From the NCBI GenBank assembly GCA_002171475.2, contig NHEX02000020.1:30901-67069 (forward strand): a stretch of DNA of 36,169 nucleotides. Reading direction: 5' to 3'. The first letter of the stretch is position 1. Each line of letters starts with the position of its first letter. The notes under the pieces were generated by a model. It saw nothing but the letters and a program-made list of their open reading frames with translations. It did no database searches and was not told where the DNA came from. Positions 28,931 to 36,169 of the stretch are shown here, one piece after another. Source of the stretch: Flavobacteriales bacterium TMED96 (GTDB lineage Bacteria > Bacteroidota > Bacteroidia > Flavobacteriales > Flavobacteriaceae). Both the position numbers and the translations under genes were made by a program.

Positions 28931-29558
28931 TCTTAATTTTTAATTTTTTAAACAAATAATTCATTTCAGAGGCAATTTTTTCAGAAGTTTTTTTGTACTC
29001 ATTTTTTTGAAATTTTGTACTATCGTATTGTTTTGGATCTTCATATTGGAGAGAAAATTTAACTTCAGAGCCCTTAATCAAAGGACAATCATTTTCTGCA
29101 TCGGAGCATGTCATAATTGCAGCAAATCCACTTTTTGGATTTTCAAAATGGTGATATAATTTTGAAAAATAATTGCCAAGATTTTGATTTTTAAACTTTA
29201 TGGAATAAATAGGGTTATTTGATTCTTTAAAACTAATATCGAAACCATAATTCCTTATGTTATTCATTACACTTTTGTTTACTTTGGTTTCAACAGTACC
29301 TCCAGAAAAAGCCTCACACTTAGTATTGTAATATTTAGAAAAAAAAGTTGCCCAAAACTGACAAAATTGACTTCTTCTTGAATTATGAGTGCAAATAAAG
29401 TTGAGCTTTGGAATTTTATTTTCAGATTTTGTTTTAAAAATATATCTTACAATTTCATTTAATACAGAAGTTCTTTTATCAGAAATTTCCATCTTAAAAA
29501 TCATGTCAATTGTTTTTATATCGGTTAGCATTTTGGAATATCTTTTCAAATTAAACAA
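28923..29558 (-). CDS. Low-molecular-weight protein-tyrosine-phosphatase / arsenate reductase-like protein
   Basis: P-loop CX5R: FICTHNSRRSQFCQFW; later CSDAENDCPLI. Actual start may be internal (e.g. MLTDIKTIDM). Confidence 0.85.
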   Translation of the reverse strand: MFNLKRYSKMLTDIKTIDMIFKMEISDKRTSVLNEIVRYIFKTKSENKIPKLNFICTHNSRRSQFCQFWATFFSKYYNTKCEAFSGGTVETKVNKSVMNNIRNYGFDISFKESNNPIYSIKFKNQNLGNYFSKLYHHFENPKSGFAAIMTCSDAENDCPLIKGSEVKFSLQYEDPKQYDSTKFQKNEYKKTSEKIASEMNYLFKKLKIKNE

Positions 29559-29633
29559 TTATTATTACAATATATATTAATTAAAAATATTGTAGATTAA
29601 ATGAACTTTAATTGTCCTTAAATTATTTTAAAA

Positions 29634-30521
29634 ATGAAAAAAATAGCTGTTATAGGTGCAGGAACAATGGGTACAGGAATTGCCCACATTATGGCTCAAT
29701 ACGGGCTAAAAGTAAGTATAATTGATTTGAATGAAAAAATAATAGCAGAATCAAAAAGAATAATCTCTATTAATGCGGATAGGCAAATAAGAAAAGGAGT
29801 TATCAATGAGAAACAAAAAAAAATCATATTATCTAACATAGTATTTACGAAAGAATTTAATGAATCTGTCAAAAACGTAGAACTAGTTGTTGAAGCTATT
29901 CCAGAAAATTTTGAATTGAAGAAAAAGATTATTAAAGATTTAGATTTAATATGCAAAGCTAATGTTATAATTTCATCTAATACATCTTCGTTATCTATAT
30001 CAAGTCTTGCAGATAAAACTCACTATCCAGATAGGATTATAGGTATGCATTTTATGAATCCGGTTCCAGTAATGCCATTAGTCGAAATTGTAGTTGGTAG
30101 TAATACAAGTAAAAAAACTGTCGATTCAATTAATGCTTTAACCAAAAAAATCAATAAAAATCCACTAGTGGTTAAGGATTCTCCTGGTTTTGTTTCAAAT
30201 AGAATTTTACTTCCAATGATAAATGAAGCAATTGAAACTCTATCACAGGGTGTGGCAGATGTTTATAGTATTGATCAAATAATGAAATTAGGAATGGGTC
30301 ATCCTATGGGTCCTCTAAGACTGGCTGATTTAATAGGACTGGATGTCTGTCTATCGGTTTTGAAAGTCTTAGAAAATGGTTTTGGTAATAAAAAATACTC
30401 ACCGAATAAATTACTTATTAAAATGGTTGAAGAAGGTAATTTGGGACGTAAGACTAAAAGAGGTTTTTACGGGTACGATAAAGATCCAAAAAAACCGTAT
30501 CCAATAATATTTAAAATATAA
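29634..30521 (+). CDS. 3-hydroxybutyryl-CoA dehydrogenase / 3-hydroxyacyl-CoA dehydrogenase
   Basis: 295 aa; MKKIAVIGAGTMGTGIAHIMAQYGLKV, SNTSSLSISSLA, GMHFMNPVPVMPLVEIV, DSPGFVSNRILLPMINEAI, GMGHPMGPLRLADLIGLDV. Confidence 0.97.
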   Translation: MKKIAVIGAGTMGTGIAHIMAQYGLKVSIIDLNEKIIAESKRIISINADRQIRKGVINEKQKKIILSNIVFTKEFNESVKNVELVVEAIPENFELKKKIIKDLDLICKANVIISSNTSSLSISSLADKTHYPDRIIGMHFMNPVPVMPLVEIVVGSNTSKKTVDSINALTKKINKNPLVVKDSPGFVSNRILLPMINEAIETLSQGVADVYSIDQIMKLGMGHPMGPLRLADLIGLDVCLSVLKVLENGFGNKKYSPNKLLIKMVEEGNLGRKTKRGFYGYDKDPKKPYPIIFKI

Positions 30522-30591
30522 ATTAATAAAAAATTTTATTATGCAAGAATAATACTTAATTTTAAAGTGTAATGAAATAGTTTAGAGAGAT

Positions 30592-31338
30592 ATGAAGATT
30601 TTGGTATGTATTAGTAGCGTTCCGGATACAACATCAAGAATCAATTTTATTGAAAATGAAACTCGATTTGATAAATCAGGAGTACAGTATGTAATTAATC
30701 CTAATGATGAATTTGGTTTAACTAGAGCAATCTGGTTAAAAGAAAAACAAAGTTGTGAAGTCCATGTTATATGTGTTGGTAATATTGATACTGATCCTAT
30801 ACTTAGAAAAGCTCTCGCTATTGGTGCAGACCAAGCTTTTAGAGTTGACACAAATCCAGTGGATGCCAATCAGGTTGCAAGAGAAATTTCTGATTTTGTA
30901 AAGGACAAAGAATATAATCTAATAATTGCAGGAAGGGAATCTATCGACTATAACGGAGGAATGGTTCCAGGTATGATCGCAACTTTAATAAACGCAAATT
31001 ATGTTAGCAATTGTATAAGTCTAGAACTAAGTCAATCAAATTTCAAAGCGACTAGAGAAACAGATGGGGGTAAGGAAGAAATATCTGGGACTCTACCTCT
31101 TGTGATTGGTGGCCAAAAAGGACTTGTTGAAGAAAGTGATTTAATAATTCCCAATATGAGAGGTATTATGATGTCTAGAAAAAAACCCCTAACGATTATT
31201 GAAGCTAATCATCAAATCCATCAAACATCTACAGTTAAATACGAGAAACTTCAGCCAAAAGGCGAAGTAAAATTAGTAAATCCGGAAAATATGAAAGATC
31301 TCATAGATTTATTACATAACGAAGCAAAAGTAATTTAG
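30592..31338 (+). CDS. etfB: Electron transfer flavoprotein subunit beta
   Basis: 248 aa; MKILVCISSVPDTTSRI, VINPNDEFGLTRAIWLKE, LIIAGRESIDYNGGMVPGMIATL. Confidence 0.97.
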   Translation: MKILVCISSVPDTTSRINFIENETRFDKSGVQYVINPNDEFGLTRAIWLKEKQSCEVHVICVGNIDTDPILRKALAIGADQAFRVDTNPVDANQVAREISDFVKDKEYNLIIAGRESIDYNGGMVPGMIATLINANYVSNCISLELSQSNFKATRETDGGKEEISGTLPLVIGGQKGLVEESDLIIPNMRGIMMSRKKPLTIIEANHQIHQTSTVKYEKLQPKGEVKLVNPENMKDLIDLLHNEAKVI

Positions 31339-31339
31339 T

Positions 31340-32290
31340 ATGGCAGTTGTAGTCTATTTAGAAACTGAAAATGGAAATTTCAAAAAAAGCGCTTTAGAGG
31401 TGTCTTCATATGGTAGAAAATTAGCTGATGAAACAAAAACTAATTTATTTGGTATTGCATTCAATTCAGCAGATCCTTTTAAAATTCAAAAATATGGAGT
31501 TGAAAAACTAATTAATATCAAAACAGATCATGTATTTGATGCAAAAATTTATGCCGATTTATTGTGTAAAAATTTTAAAGATCTTAGCGGAAAAATTTTT
31601 ATAACTGGATCTAGTGCGGATTCACGTTTTATTTTTCCTATTGTATCTATTTCATTAAATGCAAGTTACACAACGAATGTCATTGAATTTCCTTCGAGTA
31701 TTTCCCCATTAGTTTTAAAAAGAAGTGCATTTACAAATAAAGGATTCGTATTTACAGAACTCAAAACAAACCATAAAATAATAGGAATTTTAAACAATTC
31801 ATTCGGAATATTTGAAAGCGTAAGAAAACTTGAAGTAATAGATTATGTTGCCGAGGGTCTAGTTTCGAATGTACAAGTTAAATCTATTAAAGAAGATGAA
31901 GAAAAAATTTCTATTGCGGACGCTGAAATTGTAGTTTCAGGTGGCAGGGGTTTAAAAGGTCCAGAAAACTGGAATTTAGTTGAAGATTTAGCAAAAACAC
32001 TAGGAGCTGCTACGGCTTGTTCTAAACCAGTTTCAGACATGGGTTGGAGACCACATAGCGAGCACGTAGGTCAAACAGGTAAACCAGTGGCATCTAACTT
32101 ATATATTGCAATCGGGGTATCAGGTGCAATTCAGCACCTTGCAGGAATTAATGCTTCAAAATGCAAGGTTGTTATTAATAATGACCCTGAAGCACCTTTT
32201 TTTAAAGCCGCTGATTACGGGGTTGTTGGCGATGCTTTTGAGGTAGTTCCAAAATTAATAGATGGATTAAAAAAATTTAAATCCAAATAA
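31340..32290 (+). CDS. etfA: Electron transfer flavoprotein subunit alpha
   Basis: 316 aa; VVSGGRGLKGPENWNLVEDLAKTLGAATACSKPVSDMGWRPHSEHVGQTGKPVASNLYIAIGVSGAIQHLAGINASK. Confidence 0.98.
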   Translation: MAVVVYLETENGNFKKSALEVSSYGRKLADETKTNLFGIAFNSADPFKIQKYGVEKLINIKTDHVFDAKIYADLLCKNFKDLSGKIFITGSSADSRFIFPIVSISLNASYTTNVIEFPSSISPLVLKRSAFTNKGFVFTELKTNHKIIGILNNSFGIFESVRKLEVIDYVAEGLVSNVQVKSIKEDEEKISIADAEIVVSGGRGLKGPENWNLVEDLAKTLGAATACSKPVSDMGWRPHSEHVGQTGKPVASNLYIAIGVSGAIQHLAGINASKCKVVINNDPEAPFFKAADYGVVGDAFEVVPKLIDGLKKFKSK

Positions 32291-32351
32291 TAATCATTTG
32301 AAACTAATAAATCGAAAGCTTAAATACTATTTACTAAAAATATAAATATCA

Positions 32352-32359
32352 TATATTTG
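32352..32359 (+). promoter_or_regulatory. Putative -7 box (TATATTTG) upstream of susC-like gene
   Basis: Exact TAnnTTTG match 20 bp before the probable ATG at 32380. Confidence 0.5.
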
Positions 32360-32380
32360 CAATTAACCAATTGCAATTAA
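32357..32380 (+). repeat. Direct repeat TTGCAATTAA-ccaa-TTGCAATTAA at the 5' end of the SusC-like gene
   Basis: Two exact 10-mers at 32357-32366 and 32371-32380; the first overlaps the -7 box and the second ends on the A of the ATG. Confidence 0.8.
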
Positions 32381-35373
32381 TGAAAAAAATACTTTTATCA
32401 TTTTCATTTAGCATAGTATTCATAACAATCCTCGCGGGTCAAAAAACGGTTACAGGCGTAGTTGTAGACGAGATTGGTATTCCATTACCAGGTGCCTCAG
32501 TTGTTGAAGTTGGTACTACAAACGGTGTAAGTACTGATTTTGATGGTAATTATACAATTGATGTAGGTGAAAACTCAAGTCTAGAATTTAGTTTTGTTGG
32601 TTATGGCTCTATTATAATTCAGGTGGGGGAACAAGATAAGATAGATGTAACACTTAATCCTTCCAATGAGTTAGCAGAAGTAGTGGTTGTTGGATATGGA
32701 TCTCAAAAAAAAGTAACTTTAACCGACAACGTTGCTAGAGTAACATCTGAGGATTTAAGCGATGTTCCCACGCCAAACTTATTTAATGCAATCACAGGAA
32801 GAGTAGCGGGTGTACAAATTAACCAGACTAATGGCAAAGTTGAGGCTGGATTAAATTTTCGAATAAGAGGCCAATCTAGTATAAGCGCGGGGTCTGACCC
32901 TCTATACGTTCTTGACGGTGTTCCTTTAATTAATGATGATGAGTCAAGCAATGGAGCTCCTACTAATCCACTTATTACTCTAAACCCTTCTGAAATTGAG
33001 TCTATAGACATCCTTAAAGATGCATCTGCCGCTTCAATTTATGGATCGAGAGGAGCAAATGGTGTAGTTATCATAACAACAAAAAAAGGAAGATCTGGAG
33101 AAGCAAGCTTTAATATTAATTTTTCAAATGGTTTTAGTTCTCCAGCCAAAACAAGAGACTGGATGAATTCTGATGAATATATTGAAATTTTTACAGAGGC
33201 TGCCGAAAACGGTCTTGCATATGGAGGTTGGCCAGGTAACGGTGCTGCCTATGTCGAATCGAGATTTGATAGGTACTCTGATTATACATGGCAGGAAGGC
33301 GCTTATGATACTGATTGGGAAAAAATTGCTTTAGTAGATGGTCACACTAGAGATGCGGATATTTCTATGTCTGGGGGTAGTGAAAAAACAAATTATTATT
33401 TTTCTGTATCTTATAACGATACAAAGGGAATCGTTAGAGGCAATGAATTAAAAAAAATTAATGCTAGAACAAATGTCAGTCATAATTTTTCTGATAAGTT
33501 TTCTTTGTCAATGAATCTAGGTTTTAATAGGTCAAAAATAGATAGAATTGCAAATGATAACGCCTTTGTAACCCCGCTTCAAGCTATTGCTCAGGCTCCA
33601 ATTTCACCAGCTTTTCTTGATGGGGAACCTTTTTCTAACACAGTTTATCCAAATTTTTTACTAGAGGACAAATATGGATTCTTCACTACTATTATAAGAA
33701 GAGCAACTGGAAAAATTTCAGGAGACTATCAGATTATTCCTAATTTGAAATTTACTTCAAGCTTTGCTTTCGACTCGTTTGCTCAAACTGAAGACCAGTT
33801 TAGAGGTAGTAAAACACCTTTTCAGTCTACCAATGGAGAAGGTACAGCCACTAATGTTCAAACAGAAAATTATATTTTTTCAAATTATCTGACCTATGAT
33901 AAAAATTTTGGTGAAGACCACATTTTAAATGCTGTTTTAGGGACTGAATACAACGAGAGCAATCGACGTTTTACAAGTGTTCAGGGAGAACAATTTCCAA
34001 CGGATGATTTTCAAACTTTATCAAGTGCTGCAGAAATAACCTCTGGAAGTGGAAGTACAACCGCCTATAGTTTTCTCTCGTATTTTTCAAGAGTAACATA
34101 TTCTTTTAAAAATAAATATTTGCTGAAGTTAGGACTTCGTTACGATGGTTCGTCTCGATTTGGGAAAAATGCCCAGTACGGAACATTCCCGTCATTTTCT
34201 GCTGGATGGATTCTTTCGGAGGAAGATTTTATTGCAGATAACGGATTAATTAATTTTCTAAAATTTAGAGCTAGTTGGGGGCAAGTCGGGAATGCTGAAA
34301 TTGGAAATTTTGCTTCACGAGGACTATTTGGTGGGGTTTCATATAATCAAAGGCCGGGGATTGCTCCAATTCAGGCCGAAAACGCTCAGCTTTCATGGGA
34401 AAGTTCAGCGCAAACAGATATTTCTTTACAATTTGGAATTCTGGAAAATAAAATTTCTGGAGAAATAACTTATTATAACAAGGATACCGATAACCTCCTT
34501 TTTGATCAGCCCCTCCCACTTTCTTCTGGTGCATCAAGCATAACTAAAAATATAGGTAGACTTAAGAATTCAGGTCTTGAATTCCTATTGGATACTAAAA
34601 ATATTGTAAAGGAAGATTTCAATTGGAAAACAAGTTTTAATGTTGGAATTAATACTAGCGAGGTAGTTACCTTGCCAGGAGGGAATGATGTTATAAATTC
34701 TAGAAATATTCTTAGGGAAGGCGAACCACTCTATTCTTTTTATTTACCTGAGTACGCTGGTGTTGATTCTCAAAATGGAGATGCCCTTTATTATTTAAAT
34801 ACAGATGAAAACGGAACATTAAATAAATCTACTACTAACGAATACACTGATGCAAAAAGGATAGTCGCTGGGAACCCGCTGCCTGAATTCATTTTTGGTC
34901 TCACAAACACTTTAAATTATAAAAATTTTGATTTCACTTTAATTTTCCAAGGAGAGTTTGGAGCTAGCATATACAACTCTGCTGGTAGATTTCAGTCAGC
35001 AAATGGCGATTGGTTTGATAATCAAACAAAAGATCAGCTAAACAGGTGGCAAAACCCTGGGGATGAGACAGATGTTCCTCAAGCAAGACTTGGATGGTCA
35101 AATGGGACTGGACATTCAACAAGATATCTTGAAGATGGAGATTTTATTAGATTACGTAATCTTACAGTTGGATACAATTTTTCAGAAAAAATTAATGAAA
35201 GATTGAAATTAAAAAATGGGAGGGTCTACTTGTCAGGATTTAATCTTTTAACGTTCACAAATTATTCTGGATATGATCCAGAATCTAGAACCGATGCTGG
35301 TGGGATTGGACAAGTTTTTTATTCTGCTCCTGCAGCTAGGACGTTATCAATTGGTTTAAACTTAGGTTTTTAA
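32380..35373 (+). CDS. SusC/RagA family TonB-linked outer membrane protein
   Basis: About 997 aa; signal peptide, CarboxypepD_reg domain (VTGVVVDEIGIPLPGASVVEVGTTNGVSTDFDGNYTIDV), AEVVVVGYGSQKK, plug (SDPLYVLDGVPL...IESIDILKDASAASIYGSRGANGVVIITTKKG), beta-barrel C-terminus. Confidence 0.97.
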   Translation: MKKILLSFSFSIVFITILAGQKTVTGVVVDEIGIPLPGASVVEVGTTNGVSTDFDGNYTIDVGENSSLEFSFVGYGSIIIQVGEQDKIDVTLNPSNELAEVVVVGYGSQKKVTLTDNVARVTSEDLSDVPTPNLFNAITGRVAGVQINQTNGKVEAGLNFRIRGQSSISAGSDPLYVLDGVPLINDDESSNGAPTNPLITLNPSEIESIDILKDASAASIYGSRGANGVVIITTKKGRSGEASFNINFSNGFSSPAKTRDWMNSDEYIEIFTEAAENGLAYGGWPGNGAAYVESRFDRYSDYTWQEGAYDTDWEKIALVDGHTRDADISMSGGSEKTNYYFSVSYNDTKGIVRGNELKKINARTNVSHNFSDKFSLSMNLGFNRSKIDRIANDNAFVTPLQAIAQAPISPAFLDGEPFSNTVYPNFLLEDKYGFFTTIIRRATGKISGDYQIIPNLKFTSSFAFDSFAQTEDQFRGSKTPFQSTNGEGTATNVQTENYIFSNYLTYDKNFGEDHILNAVLGTEYNESNRRFTSVQGEQFPTDDFQTLSSAAEITSGSGSTTAYSFLSYFSRVTYSFKNKYLLKLGLRYDGSSRFGKNAQYGTFPSFSAGWILSEEDFIADNGLINFLKFRASWGQVGNAEIGNFASRGLFGGVSYNQRPGIAPIQAENAQLSWESSAQTDISLQFGILENKISGEITYYNKDTDNLLFDQPLPLSSGASSITKNIGRLKNSGLEFLLDTKNIVKEDFNWKTSFNVGINTSEVVTLPGGNDVINSRNILREGEPLYSFYLPEYAGVDSQNGDALYYLNTDENGTLNKSTTNEYTDAKRIVAGNPLPEFIFGLTNTLNYKNFDFTLIFQGEFGASIYNSAGRFQSANGDWFDNQTKDQLNRWQNPGDETDVPQARLGWSNGTGHSTRYLEDGDFIRLRNLTVGYNFSEKINERLKLKNGRVYLSGFNLLTFTNYSGYDPESRTDAGGIGQVFYSAPAARTLSIGLNLGF

Positions 35374-35380
35374 TTTAATT

Positions 35381-36169
35381 ATGAGAAAAATAAAAGAAAC
35401 TTTAAAAGTAATTTTTTGTTTAGCCATATTTTCTTGCGATCAAAAGTTGGATATTGAACCAGCACAAAGTATATCTGTAGATAAAGCCCTTTCGGAAGAA
35501 AATACCATAAAAAATATATTAATTGGCACTTATGAAGAAGCTGGTCAAAGCGCGTCTTTTGGTGGCCGAAATCATGTGATATCTGATTTGCTTGGTGCAT
35601 TCGATCAGATATCCTGGGAGGGGACATTTTTAGAGCCAAGGCAAATTTTTACAAAAAATATTTTAGTTGATAATTCATTTGTTGAAGGATTATGGCAAAA
35701 TTCATACGAAGTAATAAATCAAGCGAATTTAGTTATAGATAACATAACTGTGATTAATCAAACAAGTGAAAGTAATAGAGTTGAAGGGGAGGCCAAGTTT
35801 CTTAGGGCTCTCGCTTATTTTGATCTAGTAAGACATTTTGGAGGAGTACCTTTACGAACAGAGGGAATCGTGGATTACAGTTCTGACCTTAACATACAAA
35901 GAAGCTCTGAAGAAGAAATCTATAATCAAATAATTTTAGATTTAAATGAATCATATAACCTATTACCTCAATCAAACGATTTTTTTGCAGATAAATATGC
36001 TGCTAAAGCTTTACTTGCGAGAGTCTATCTTCAACGTTCAGAGTATAGCAATGCTTTGGACGCTGCCCATGATGTAATTGTAAATAGTGGTCATGAGTTA
36101 GCTGATACTTTTGCCGGTGCATTTAACAACGATGTTGACGGGGTTGAAGATATATTTGCATTTCAAGTA
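35381..36169 (+). CDS. RagB/SusD family nutrient uptake outer membrane protein, partial (runs off right edge)
   Basis: Manual translation MRKIKETLKVIFCLAIFSCDQKLDIEPAQSISVDKAL...EGEAKFLRALAYFDLVRHFGGVPLRTEGI...DKYAAKALLARVYLQRSEYSNAL; lipobox IFSC; follows the SusC gene. Confidence 0.93.
   Translation, partial: MRKIKETLKVIFCLAIFSCDQKLDIEPAQSISVDKALSEENTIKNILIGTYEEAGQSASFGGRNHVISDLLGAFDQISWEGTFLEPRQIFTKNILVDNSFVEGLWQNSYEVINQANLVIDNITVINQTSESNRVEGEAKFLRALAYFDLVRHFGGVPLRTEGIVDYSSDLNIQRSSEEEIYNQIILDLNESYNLLPQSNDFFADKYAAKALLARVYLQRSEYSNALDAAHDVIVNSGHELADTFAGAFNNDVDGVEDIFAFQV

Noticed and set aside
34271-34537. 88-aa minus-strand ORF in the SusC gene, and the similar 35379-35639 minus ORF in the SusD gene
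   Set aside because: Antisense to strongly supported SusC/SusD reading frames.

Overview
AT-rich chromosomal window from a marine-type Bacteroidota, probably Flavobacteriia. This rests on mutY-ssb-gldE-gldD synteny, a DUF4270 lipoprotein, a SusC/SusD pair, TAnnTTTG-type -7 boxes and few recognisable Shine-Dalgarno sequences. It is densely coding and mostly housekeeping or metabolic: recO, gdhA, radA, panC, a glycogen-synthase-like gene, DUF4270, atpDC, recX, RNase E/G, HU, mutY, ssb, gldE, gldD, a BASS symporter, thiolase, hydroxyacyl-CoA dehydrogenase, etfBA, then the start of a SusCD locus. I saw no tRNA, rRNA, CRISPR array or mobile element. The items most worth a second look are: (1) a seven-gene minus-strand run linking an SsuD-like flavin monooxygenase with a GntP permease, glycerate kinase, SSS symporter and YpdA-like reductase, possibly an oxygenolytic C3-sulfonate or glycerate route; (2) two genes, a UPF0104-type flippase and mutY, each broken by a one-nucleotide frame offset exactly at a T11 or A10 homopolymer; (3) an unlisted 29-aa, extremely basic ORF (MPSGKKRKRHKVATHKRKKRRRANRHKKK) between HU and RNase E/G; (4) apparent absence of panD from the panC-flippase-radA neighbourhood; (5) a 32-bp perfect palindrome between the RNase E/G gene and recX. 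All calls come from reading the sequence and the supplied translations; no database search was run.
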